39,636 nucleotides of DNA from NCBI RefSeq assembly GCF_009914765.1, contig NZ_WYDS01000004.1, positions 193,148 through 232,783 on the forward strand. Reading direction: 5' to 3'. The notes beneath the pieces were generated by a model. That model searched no databases, had not been told where the DNA came from, and saw nothing but the letters and a program-made list of their open reading frames with translations. The position numbers and the translations under genes were made by a program. Shown here in pieces: positions 32,189 through 39,636 of the stretch. Each line of letters starts with the position of its first letter. Position 1 is the stretch's first letter. The DNA is from Halodesulfovibrio sp. MK-HDV. Lineage in GTDB: Bacteria; Desulfobacterota; Desulfovibrionia; Desulfovibrionales; Desulfovibrionaceae.

Positions 32189-32968
32189 ATGTTGCGCATT
32201 TTCCACAATTTGTTTGGTATCAATGAGCAAAGCCGGTTTCAGCGAGCATGGCAGGCATTTCTTTTAGGGATTTGTGCTCCGTTCGGTTGGTTGTTTATTA
32301 CTTTTTTGTTGCAACTGACTCCTGTGGATCCTTTGTACGAAGTTGCTTTGTATACATACATTACCGTAGGTAGTGTCTTTGCTATGGTCGGTTTTGCTCT
32401 CTGTATCAGCAAAAGTGAAGAGCATTTTGCTAGAATGAGCCTGCTGGACCCGCTCACAACTTTGTATAACAGCAGGTATTTGCTCACACGTGCGGATCAG
32501 GAATTTGCTCTGCTCGAAAGAACTGGCCAGCATATGGCGCTACTGATGGCTGATATTGATCACTTCAAATATGTAAATGATCAGTACGGACATTCTGTTG
32601 GTGATATTGTGTTGCATCAGGTTGCCAAGGTGATGCAGACAACAGCCCGTAAAGTTGATGTGGTTGCTCGTGTCGGTGGCGAAGAATTTGCGCTCCTGCT
32701 TCCGAATTCCACAACTGCCGGTGCGATGATTCTTGCCGAACGTATTAGAGAACAGATAGAGCATACACCGATTGTGTTGCCGGACGGACGGAGCTTTAAT
32801 GTGAAAATATCTTTGGGTGCCTCTTCAACAGAAGAGTTTCTTCCGCAGGTATTTAACGAGCTGTATGAAAGTGCAGATAATGCTTTGTATCGTGCAAAAC
32901 GTGATGGCCGTAACCGTGTTGTTAAGGCTGTGGAAACAGATATGTTAACAAACGACGTCGCGTGCTAA
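32189..32968 (+). CDS. Membrane-bound diguanylate cyclase (GGDEF)
   Basis: 259 residues: two membrane helices (~22-43 and ~52-72) and a GGDEF domain (~85-250). The active-site motif is GGEEF at 163-167, a functional form, and DPLTTLYNSRYL and ADIDHFKYVNDQYGH (metal and substrate residues) are intact, so it should make c-di-GMP from GTP. An inhibitory RxxD site is present as RKVD (154-157), five residues before GGEEF, allowing product feedback. The short extracytoplasmic loop leaves little room for a sensor. Ribosome site AGGAG, 7 bases. It is second in an operon with the 257-residue protein; the terminator at 33038-33073 follows. Confidence 0.93.
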   Translation: MLRIFHNLFGINEQSRFQRAWQAFLLGICAPFGWLFITFLLQLTPVDPLYEVALYTYITVGSVFAMVGFALCISKSEEHFARMSLLDPLTTLYNSRYLLTRADQEFALLERTGQHMALLMADIDHFKYVNDQYGHSVGDIVLHQVAKVMQTTARKVDVVARVGGEEFALLLPNSTTAGAMILAERIREQIEHTPIVLPDGRSFNVKISLGASSTEEFLPQVFNELYESADNALYRAKRDGRNRVVKAVETDMLTNDVAC

Positions 32969-33037
32969 AAAATTTTTTGGTGCATAGTGCAAATAGCCAT
33001 CGTTGGCATTATAATGCATAATTAGAATTAAGAGAGG

Positions 33038-33073
33038 AATAAGCCGGCGCAGAGTTGTGTCGGCTTATTTGTT
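33038..33073 (+). terminator. Terminator after the GGDEF gene
   Basis: AATAAGCCG (33038-33046) pairs with CGGCTTATT (33061-33069) around a 14-base loop; TGTTTGTT follows. The stem is partly AT and the T-run is interrupted, so moderate strength. Confidence 0.65.
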
Positions 33074-33217
33074 TGTTGGGCGCAGTACAAATATTGATTC
33101 AGAGACAAAATGTATGGACGGCGGACAAGCCTGCCTATATCTTATTGTATCATATAGAGTACTGTTCTCTGCAGGCAGGCAGAGACGAGAGAAAAAAGGA
33201 TATTCCGGAGGAAGACA

Positions 33218-36130
33218 ATGACAGAACAGTTCGGCTTTGAACTTGTTGATGAACAGCGCGTTGAAGAGTTGGCAACTATTGCCCGTCTGTGGAAACACAG
33301 CAAAACTGGTGCGCAGGTACTGTCCATGAACAATGCCGATGAAAACAAGGTGTTTGGCGTATCCTTCAGAACTCCACCTTCAGATTCAACAGGTGTTGCG
33401 CATATTCTGGAGCACTCCGTATTATGCGGATCAGAAAAATTCCCTGTAAAAGAACCGTTTGTAGAATTGCTTAAAGGGTCATTACAGACTTTTTTGAATG
33501 CGTTTACCTATCCGGATAAGACTTGTTATCCTGTGGCATCAACTAATCTGCAGGATTTCTATAACTTAATTGATGTGTACCTTGATGCAGCATTTTTCCC
33601 TCTGATTAATGAGCAGATTTTTCAGCAGGAAGGCTGGCATTACAATGTGGAAAAGGCAGAAGAACCGTTAACGTATCGCGGTGTCGTTTATAACGAAATG
33701 CGCGGCGTTTACAGCTCGCCGGATAGTGTGCTGCATGAGCGTTCTCAGCAGTCACTGTTCCCGGATATGACATATGGTCTTGATTCCGGTGGTAACCCTG
33801 ATGTTATTCCTCAGCTTACCTACGAGCAGTTTAAAAACTTCCACGAAACTTACTACCATCCATCCAACGGTCGCTTCTTCTTCTGGGGCGATGATGATGA
33901 AGCAAAACGACTTGAAAAACTTTCAGGAACCCTGGAGCGTTTCTCCGCACTGGAAGTAGATTCTAACGTACCGCTTCAGGAAGAATTTGAACGTCCGATT
34001 GCATTGCTGGAAGGCTATGCCGCTGGCCCTGCCACCAGTGAGCATCAGGGACGTGCTATGTTCACTATGAACTGGCTGCTTCCTGAAACTGCTGAAGCAG
34101 AGCTTAACCTTGCATTCCAGATGTTGGAGCAGATCCTTATTGGTATGCCTGCATCTCCATTGCGCAAGGCGCTTATTGAGTCCGGTCTCGGAGAAGACAT
34201 TACAGGCGTAGGTCTTGAAAATGAACTGCGTCAGATGTATTTTTCAACCGGTCTTTCAGGTATTAAATCTGAAAATGCTGACGTAGTTGAGGCGTTAATT
34301 TTTGATACACTCAACGGTCTTATTAAGAATGGCATCGATAAAGAATATATCGAAGCTGCTGTAAACAGCATTGAGTTTGATCTTCGTGAGAATAACTCCG
34401 GCCGTTTCCCTGTTGGTTTGTCAGTAATGGTAAGATCGTTAACCACTTGGTTGTACGATGCTGATCCGTTGGCACTTATTGCTTTTGAAGAGCCTCTTGG
34501 GTTTATCAAAGAGCGCCTTGCTAATGGTGACCGTCTCTTTGAAGACCTCATTAGTGCTTTCCTTGTCGGGAACAACCATCGCACCACTGTGCTGCTTGTT
34601 CCAGACGAAGATTTACAGGATGAGCGCAAAAAACGTGTAGAAAAAAGCCTTGAGAGCGTTCGTGAAAACATGAGCGACGAAGACGTAGCTGCTGTTGTAG
34701 AAAATACAGCACTGCTTCGAAAAATGCAGCAGACTCCGGATAGCGAAGAAGCTGTGGCAAGTATTCCACGTCTAACCATTGAAGATATTCCGACCGAAAA
34801 CAAAACTATTCCGCAGAAGGAAACAGCGCATTCAGGTGTGACTGTGTACACGCATGATTTGGAAACAAACGGCGTTGTATATGCTTCTGCTGCCTTTGAT
34901 ATTGCCGGATTGGATGCTTCATTGCTTCCTTATGTTCCGCTTCTGGGCAGATGTATGACCGAAGTGGGTACAGATAAGCTTAACTTTGTAGAGCTGGGAA
35001 TGCGCATTGCTGCAAAAACTGGTGGCATCAGCGCTGACCTTATGACCGCAACTACCATTGGTGAGCGGACTCCGCTTGCGAAACTTGTAGTTCACGGTAA
35101 ATCAACAGAAGATAAAGTTTCTGATCTTTTTGAATTATTACAGACAGTGGCGCTGGATGCCGAGCTAAATAATAAAGAGCGCTTCCGTTCTATTGTTTTG
35201 GAAGAGAAGTCCCGCGTTGAGCAGGGTGTTGTTCCTTCCGGTCATATGATCGTGATGTCCCATTTGCGCGGCTGCTTTGATATGGCTGGCTGGGTATCAG
35301 AGCAGACTGGTGGCATCAGCTACCTTGGTTTCCTTCGTATGCTAGCAGATAAAGTAGCTGGTGACTGGGATGCAGTACTTGCTGATTTAGAGCATGTTCG
35401 TACTGCTATCCTCAAAAAGTCAGAGACATTGATTTCAGTAACCGCTGAAACAAGCGGTCTTCACGCGGTTGATGGTCTTGTAAAAGGCTTTATCGATGCG
35501 TTACCTGAACGTGCTGCAGAATCTGCTTTGTGGCAGCCTGAATTTGTGACCACAAACGAAGCTTTCCTTATTCCTGCACAGGTTAACTATGTTGGTAAAG
35601 GTGCAGACTTGTATGCGCTTGGATATAAATATCATGGCTCCGCCAATGTTATTTTCAAGCATTTGCGCATGGGCTGGCTTTGGGATCAGGTTCGCGTACA
35701 GGGCGGTGCATATGGTGCGTTTGCAGCTTTTGATAGAAGCACAGGCGTTCTTGCACAGGTTTCCTATCGTGATCCGAACCTCGAAAATACTTTGAAAGCA
35801 TTTGATGGTTCTGCGGCGTATTTGAAGGATCTTAAACTTGGAAAGGCAGAGCTGGAAAAAGCTATTATTGGTGCCATTGGCGACCTTGATACGCATATGC
35901 TTCCGGACGCAAAAGGTTCTGCCGCTGCTACTCGCAAGATGCTTGGCGACACAGATGCATTGCGTCAGCAGATGCGTGACGAAATTCTGTCAACAACTCT
36001 TGATCATTTCCATTCTTTCGCAGAAGTTCTTCAAGCTGCGGCAGAAACAGGGCATATCTGCGTTCTTGGTGGAAACGGCGTGCGCGAAGCTGCCGAAGCC
36101 AATGGTTGGAATATTAGCGAGATTCTATAG
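33218..36130 (+). CDS. M16C family zinc metalloprotease (PreP-like)
   Basis: 970 residues, the size of PreP/Cym1-type presequence proteases and bacterial relatives. These enclose and degrade unfolded peptides with an inverted zinc motif. HILEH supplies H62, E65 and H66, and the distal zinc ligand is E160 in YNEMRGVYSSPD. The layout is an N-terminal pair of M16 domains (1-~450), a helical linker (~460-530) with ENMSDEDVAAVVENTALLRK, and the second pair with RMGWLWDQVRVQGGAYGAFA near ~820, the substrate-binding R/Y region. There is no signal peptide, so it is probably cytoplasmic. GGAGG before the ATG. It stands between the GGDEF unit and fur. Confidence 0.92.
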   Translation: MTEQFGFELVDEQRVEELATIARLWKHSKTGAQVLSMNNADENKVFGVSFRTPPSDSTGVAHILEHSVLCGSEKFPVKEPFVELLKGSLQTFLNAFTYPDKTCYPVASTNLQDFYNLIDVYLDAAFFPLINEQIFQQEGWHYNVEKAEEPLTYRGVVYNEMRGVYSSPDSVLHERSQQSLFPDMTYGLDSGGNPDVIPQLTYEQFKNFHETYYHPSNGRFFFWGDDDEAKRLEKLSGTLERFSALEVDSNVPLQEEFERPIALLEGYAAGPATSEHQGRAMFTMNWLLPETAEAELNLAFQMLEQILIGMPASPLRKALIESGLGEDITGVGLENELRQMYFSTGLSGIKSENADVVEALIFDTLNGLIKNGIDKEYIEAAVNSIEFDLRENNSGRFPVGLSVMVRSLTTWLYDADPLALIAFEEPLGFIKERLANGDRLFEDLISAFLVGNNHRTTVLLVPDEDLQDERKKRVEKSLESVRENMSDEDVAAVVENTALLRKMQQTPDSEEAVASIPRLTIEDIPTENKTIPQKETAHSGVTVYTHDLETNGVVYASAAFDIAGLDASLLPYVPLLGRCMTEVGTDKLNFVELGMRIAAKTGGISADLMTATTIGERTPLAKLVVHGKSTEDKVSDLFELLQTVALDAELNNKERFRSIVLEEKSRVEQGVVPSGHMIVMSHLRGCFDMAGWVSEQTGGISYLGFLRMLADKVAGDWDAVLADLEHVRTAILKKSETLISVTAETSGLHAVDGLVKGFIDALPERAAESALWQPEFVTTNEAFLIPAQVNYVGKGADLYALGYKYHGSANVIFKHLRMGWLWDQVRVQGGAYGAFAAFDRSTGVLAQVSYRDPNLENTLKAFDGSAAYLKDLKLGKAELEKAIIGAIGDLDTHMLPDAKGSAAATRKMLGDTDALRQQMRDEILSTTLDHFHSFAEVLQAAAETGHICVLGGNGVREAAEANGWNISEIL

Positions 36131-36219
36131 AGTATTGCAGTTTAGAGTAAGCTTGCTTGCGATTTGTGTTGAGTAAGTATATTGTCCGGTATCATTTGTG
36201 AAACACAAGCCGAGGACGT

Positions 36220-36654
36220 ATGAAAGAGCCAATTCAAGTCTTTGCAGATTATATTGCAAAGAATAACCTGAAGGTTACTCCGCAGCGTATGCTGATTGTA
36301 GAAGTGTTTTTGAAAGACGAAGGACACTTGACTACAGAAGAATTATACGAGCGTGTTAAAAAGGCTGACCCATCTGTTGGGCAGGCCACCGTTTACAGAA
36401 CCATGAAGTTGCTCTGCGACTCAGGTATTGCCAAAGAAGTTCATTTTGGTGACGGTGTAGCTCGCTATGAGCAAAGTTATGGCAGTAAGCATCATGATCA
36501 TTTGATTTGTGAGCGCTGCGGGAAAAATCTGGAAGTCATCGATGACCAGATTGAACGTCTACAGGACGAACTTGCTGCAAAGCATGGTTTTGTTCTGACC
36601 AGTCATAGAATGTACCTATACGGTGTGTGCAGTGACTGCCGGTCAAGCAAGTAA
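36220..36654 (+). CDS. fur: Ferric uptake regulator family protein (Fur)
   Basis: 144 residues. The N-terminal winged helix (~10-85) has VTPQRMLIVEVFLKDEGHLT and VGQATVYRTMKLL (recognition helix). The dimerisation domain has the metal motif HHDHLIC (91-97) and the structural zinc cysteines C97/C100 and C137/C140. The residue after CGKNL is E105, the Fur-type Glu, not the Asp of PerR, so Fur is favoured; Zur is less likely. The start has GAGGA a few bases upstream. A near palindrome TTGTG-AAA-CACAA lies just upstream in the leader. The gene is followed by the terminator at 36684-36716. Confidence 0.9.
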   Translation: MKEPIQVFADYIAKNNLKVTPQRMLIVEVFLKDEGHLTTEELYERVKKADPSVGQATVYRTMKLLCDSGIAKEVHFGDGVARYEQSYGSKHHDHLICERCGKNLEVIDDQIERLQDELAAKHGFVLTSHRMYLYGVCSDCRSSK

Positions 36655-36683
36655 GATTTACATGCAATAATACTGACTGCGTT

Positions 36684-36716
36684 AAGCGGAGGAACTTAGT
36701 TCCTCCGCTTTTTTGT
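36684..36716 (+). terminator. Terminator after fur
   Basis: AAGCGGAGGAAC (36684-36695) pairs perfectly with GTTCCTCCGCTT (36699-36710) around TTA, with T6 at the end. It starts 30 bases after the fur stop. Confidence 0.93.
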
Positions 36717-36911
36717 TGCCTATTGGAAAATTGAGTGATTTTGAACATAACGCTTTGACAAAATATGGTATTTACAAATATTTACTTTCACTTTTAATAT
36801 GATGTTGTTTAGTAAATCTTTTCTAATATGTTGGAAAAAAACGAAATGTATAAAAATAAATCTAATTTTACGTATAGCCTCCCGAAAAGAAAGGGAAAAA
36901 AACTATTGAAA

Positions 36912-36926
36912 ATTAGATAATCTAAT
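36912..36926. promoter_or_regulatory. Palindrome ATTAGATAATCTAAT in the adhesin promoter region
   Basis: A perfect 15-base palindrome lies directly behind TTGAAA (36906-36911) and before CTTAAT (36930-36935), i.e. in a promoter spacer. A half-site ATCTAAT occurs again at 36860-36866. It is a possible operator for a regulator of the adhesin; the protein is unknown. Confidence 0.45.
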
Positions 36927-36995
36927 GTTCTTAATTAGTTTCATTCAATATGTTTACAGTATAAAAGGTTATAGTTGTTTTTTAAACATCTTAGG

Positions 36996-37022
36996 AACTG
37001 GAACTTGGGGAAGTTTCCGGTT
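36996..37022 (+). promoter_or_regulatory. Leader stem-loop and G-run before the adhesin start
   Basis: AACTGGAACTT (36996-37006) pairs with AAGTTTCCGGTT (37011-37022), with one bulge and one G-T pair; the loop is GGGG. It is 29 bases before the ATG at 37052, and a run of seven G (37041-37047) acts as the ribosome site. Several GGA triplets in and near the stem would suit a CsrA-type regulator, which is only a suggestion. Confidence 0.35.
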
Positions 37023-37051
37023 TCTAACGCATTTCCCATAGGGGGGGAATC

Positions 37052-39636
37052 ATGGTTGCACAAATAGACAATGATAAGAATATTCAGGTGTTGAAAAAGC
37101 CTGTCGCAGGTGAAGTGCGTGAAGTTGTTGTTGGCTCAGAACTGGATGTTTCTTTCGATTTTGATCTGGATTCAGTTCAAGCCGCAAAAGATGGCGATGA
37201 TCTTGTTTTAACATTTGAAGACGAGTCTGTTCTTAAGCTTTTAGACTTTGCTAGTGAGCTCGAACCTGTCGACGTAGTTCTTCAAGACGGCACTGTGCTT
37301 TCAGCAGAAGCAATAATGGAAGCTATTGGCGACGATGGTTTTATTGATACAGCTGCAGGGTCTACCCCCTCTTCTCCGCAGGGTTCCGGCTCTTCAAATA
37401 TTGAGGGCTTCGGCGAGGCTTTGGGCGGAATTGAGAATCAGGAAATTAACCACTCATACGACGATTCTAGTCGTGCCACTATTTCCTCTGATGAGACTGG
37501 AGCAGAGAACACTCCTGTTGTTGCTGTTGATGATAGTAGCAGCGTACTAGCCGAAGAACTTACAAATATTTTAGATGGTACAGCCAATCCTTCCGTTTCA
37601 GGGAATGTTCTTACTAACGACATTGACCCTGATGGCGACACCTTAAGCGTTACGGGTTCAACCTCTAATGCTCAGTACGGCACCTTCGTTATCAATAAAG
37701 ATGGTACATGGACTTACACTCTGGATAACCAGAATGGAGACATCGTTGCCTTGGACGATGGTGAATCTCGTACTGATACCATTACCTACACAGTTTCCGA
37801 TGGGCTTAGCTCAGATACTGCTACACTGACCGTAACAATTAACGGCACTAATGATGCGCCGACTGTTGTGGCAGATGCTGGCGAAGTTACTGCTGAAGAA
37901 TACCATGATGTGAATGCGGGGCTTGTAGACGTTCCAACTGCATCCGGTAATGTGCTCAATAATGATTCAGACCTTGATATCGAAGCCATTTCGGTTCTTG
38001 ACCCGGGAACATATGACGGATCCTACGGAACCCTTGTCATAACCGAAAGTGGTTCTTGGACATACACTCTTGATCATAACAATTCTGATGTGCAGGGCTT
38101 AAGCGAAGACAGTGATCCACTTCAAGAAACTTTCAAATATAGCGCAAGCGATGGAACAACTTCTACAGAATCTGAGCTCGTAATTGACGTGCATGGTACG
38201 AACGATGCACCGGAAGTATCAGCTGCAACCGTTGACGGCGTAACAGAATCCTTTGTTGGAAAAGACATAGTTACTGAGGTAACAGAACAGGCAGCTCGTA
38301 CTCCTGAAGACGATGTTGAAGACATTGGCGGCGTCCTGACATTTACTGACGTAGATAACAACGATCATGGTAATGCAGAAGCTGCAGGTGGTCGTGATTT
38401 AACCTACAATTGGTCTGTTAACGGCGGTGACGATAGTGCTGTTAATTCAGATGGTCTCGCCGGTGAATACGGCTCCTTGACTTACGATGTAAGTACTGGT
38501 CGCTGGGATTACACATTAAATGACGCAGATGCTCAGCAGCTTGGCGAAGGCCAAAGCTTTAAAGAGATCTTTCATATTTCAGTCGATGACGGTCACGGCG
38601 GCACCGAGGTTCAGACCATTGAGGTGACCATAAACGGCACCAACGATGCTCCAGTTTTTGAAGGTGGACTCACCGGTTCAGTAACCGAGGACACCACCGT
38701 CACCGAAGCCGGCGTTGCAAATCAGCTTGTCACTGAAGGCCAGATTGTCACCAGCGACCTTGATACAGGCGAAGCCGCGGATCATACCTTCAGCTTTGCC
38801 GAAGGGCAGACCGGTGCAGGAACTTACGGTACTCTGGCTCTGAATGCAGACGGCAGCTGGAAATATGTTGCTGATAACGCAGGTGTGCAGGGTCTTGGCG
38901 AAGACGATACGCATGTTGAGAAATTCAATGTGCAGGTATCTGACGGTCACGGCGGCACCGAGGTTCAGACCATTGAGGTGACCATAAACGGCACCAACGA
39001 TGCTCCAGTTTTCGAAGGTGGACTCACCGGTTCAGTAACCGAGGACACCACCGTTACCGAAGCCGGCGTTGCAAATCAGCTGGTCACCGAAGGCCAGATC
39101 CTGACTAGCGACCTTGATACAGGCGAAGCCGCGGATCATACCTTCAGCTTTGTTGAAGGGCAGACCGGTGCAGGAACTTACGGCACCCTGGCTCTGAATG
39201 CAGACGGCAGCTGGAAATATGTTGCTGATAACGCAGGTGTGCAGGGTCTTGGCGAAGACGATACGCATGTTGAGAAATTCAATGTGCAGGTATCTGACGG
39301 TCACGGCGGCACAGAGGTTCAGACCATTGAGGTGACCATAAACGGCACCAACGATGCTCCAGTTTTCGAAGGTGGACTCACCGGTTCAGTAACCGAGGAC
39401 ACCACCGTTACCGAAGCCGGCGTTGCAAATCAGCTGGTCACCGAAGGCCAGATCCTGACTAGCGACCTTGATACAGGCGAAGCCGCGGATCATACCTTCA
39501 GCTTTGTTGAAGGGCAGACCGGTGCAGGAACTTACGGCACCCTGGCTCTGAATGCAGACGGCAGCTGGAAATATGTTGCTGATAACGCAGGTGTGCAGGG
39601 TCTTGGCGAAGACGATACGCATGTTGAGAAATTCAA
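37052..39636 (+). CDS. Giant VCBS-repeat adhesin (Bap/LapA-like), 5' part; continues beyond the window
   Basis: Starts at ATG 37052 with a G-rich ribosome site and stays open to the window end (~861 residues, no stop). It begins MVAQIDNDKNIQVLKKPVAG; residues ~1-100 form the N-terminal module typical of type I-secreted repeat adhesins of Desulfovibrio and Vibrio (VLTFEDESVLKLLDF), followed by a Ser/Gly/Glu linker to ~175. Then VCBS/Ig-like domains of ~100-118 residues follow, with NVLTNDIDPDGD, YGTFVINKDGTWTYTLDN, the phrase TVSDG and the linker INGTNDAP. From 38591 they become near-identical 118-residue units. Acidic, Cys-free, probably calcium-binding and cell-surface. Export genes are not in the window. 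Such proteins mediate adhesion and biofilm and are often c-di-GMP controlled. Confidence 0.92.
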   Translation, partial: MVAQIDNDKNIQVLKKPVAGEVREVVVGSELDVSFDFDLDSVQAAKDGDDLVLTFEDESVLKLLDFASELEPVDVVLQDGTVLSAEAIMEAIGDDGFIDTAAGSTPSSPQGSGSSNIEGFGEALGGIENQEINHSYDDSSRATISSDETGAENTPVVAVDDSSSVLAEELTNILDGTANPSVSGNVLTNDIDPDGDTLSVTGSTSNAQYGTFVINKDGTWTYTLDNQNGDIVALDDGESRTDTITYTVSDGLSSDTATLTVTINGTNDAPTVVADAGEVTAEEYHDVNAGLVDVPTASGNVLNNDSDLDIEAISVLDPGTYDGSYGTLVITESGSWTYTLDHNNSDVQGLSEDSDPLQETFKYSASDGTTSTESELVIDVHGTNDAPEVSAATVDGVTESFVGKDIVTEVTEQAARTPEDDVEDIGGVLTFTDVDNNDHGNAEAAGGRDLTYNWSVNGGDDSAVNSDGLAGEYGSLTYDVSTGRWDYTLNDADAQQLGEGQSFKEIFHISVDDGHGGTEVQTIEVTINGTNDAPVFEGGLTGSVTEDTTVTEAGVANQLVTEGQIVTSDLDTGEAADHTFSFAEGQTGAGTYGTLALNADGSWKYVADNAGVQGLGEDDTHVEKFNVQVSDGHGGTEVQTIEVTINGTNDAPVFEGGLTGSVTEDTTVTEAGVANQLVTEGQILTSDLDTGEAADHTFSFVEGQTGAGTYGTLALNADGSWKYVADNAGVQGLGEDDTHVEKFNVQVSDGHGGTEVQTIEVTINGTNDAPVFEGGLTGSVTEDTTVTEAGVANQLVTEGQILTSDLDTGEAADHTFSFVEGQTGAGTYGTLALNADGSWKYVADNAGVQGLGEDDTHVEKF
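38591..39636 (+). repeat. Tandem 354-bp repeats in the adhesin gene
   Basis: Units start at 38591, 38945 and 39299; the third is cut at the window end after 338 bases. 354 bases equals 118 codons, so the reading frame is kept. Copies 2 and 3 differ at only one base over the visible overlap (C at 38959, A at 39313, both Thr codons). Copy 1 differs from copy 2 at several places, mostly synonymous. Confidence 0.95.

Larger units (their letters stand above)
36655..37051. other. AT-rich regulatory region upstream of the adhesin
   Basis: 397 bases without a gene. It begins with the fur terminator. A perfect TTGACA lies at 36755-36760, and TTGAAA (36906-36911) is followed by CTTAAT (36930-36935). 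Between the latter two is a perfect palindrome (36912-36926). The leader just before the adhesin start contains a stem-loop (36996-37022) and a run of seven G (37041-37047). It is strongly AT-rich compared with the genes around it, as is common upstream of regulated surface-protein genes. Confidence 0.55.

Noticed and set aside
34231-34851. 206-codon minus-strand frame inside the M16C protease gene
   Set aside because: Ser/Arg-rich shadow of a well-supported gene with no ribosome site.
36190-36212. TTGTGAAACACAA before fur as a Rex site
   Set aside because: Half-sites are spaced by three bases, not the Rex arrangement TTGTGAA-N4-TTCACAA; perhaps only a chance palindrome.
38678-39622. Three similar minus-strand frames (about 78-90 codons) at 354-base spacing
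   Set aside because: They are the antisense of the tandem adhesin repeats and recur only because the DNA repeats.
1-39636. tRNA genes, CRISPR arrays, insertion sequences, prophage
   Set aside because: No tRNA T-arm (GGTTCRA) context outside coding genes, no short regularly spaced repeats, no transposase or integrase. The excisionase-like HTH protein alone is not evidence of a mobile element.

Overview
The window looks like chromosomal DNA of a marine or salt-tolerant sulfate-reducing bacterium of the Desulfovibrio group; Halodesulfovibrio is a plausible genus, but this is inference. The reasons are moderate GC content, Fo ATP synthase genes placed apart from the F1 genes and next to Rex, a lipB-lipA pair downstream of an ASKHA/ferredoxin protein and an Rsm22-like protein, an obg-proB pair behind rplU-rpmA, a quinol-type NO reductase, and an intergenic hairpin ending in CGCCGGAGGCA that I recall from Desulfovibrio genomes. 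No tRNA, rRNA, insertion sequence, phage gene or CRISPR array was seen.

Layout. 1-2200 (minus): GyrI-like protein, lipoprotein, secreted TPR protein. 2518-2793 (plus): HU. 3072-8899 (minus): glycerate 2-kinase, then a four-gene operon ASKHA/2Fe-2S protein, Rsm22-like, lipB, lipA. 9068-10718 (plus): small membrane-anchored protein and fliM. 10948-12811 (minus): fliJ, MotE-like, truA. 12936-14615 (minus): SAM-hydrolase family protein and a frameshifted cobS. 14752-17261 (minus): rex and the Fo operon atpZ-atpI-atpB-atpE, each preceded by a Rex-like operator. 17616-20324: rlmD (minus), a 46-residue membrane protein (plus), rfbA (minus). 20581-22939 (plus): norB with a one-base frameshift in a run of ten T. 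22940-24873: nearly 2 kb without a credible gene but with two hairpin-rich elements that end in terminators pointing left. 24874-29275 (plus): rplU-rpmA, obg, proB, a repeat element, thiD. 29564-32968 (plus): response regulator, HTH protein plus unknown partner, unknown protein plus GGDEF protein. 33218-36654 (plus): M16C metalloprotease and fur. 37052 to the end (plus): first ~861 residues of a giant VCBS-repeat adhesin, still open at the window edge.

How the genes fit together. Energy metabolism is tied to redox state: Rex sits beside the Fo operon and Rex-like sites precede both. The c subunit carries residues of the sodium-binding type. The lip operon combines lipoate synthesis with two other predicted iron-sulfur proteins. 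The right third holds signalling (REC-PAS, GGDEF) and surface attachment (VCBS adhesin), which in other bacteria are often linked through c-di-GMP; that link is not shown here.

The most promising undescribed material is the gene-free island at 22940-24873. One element has paired ends and two hairpins whose loops share the same nine bases; the other has a perfect 12-bp hairpin with a C-rich loop on the minus strand. Both are followed by strong minus-strand terminators and could be new regulatory RNAs. Two single-base frameshifts at homopolymers (cobS, norB) also need checking.
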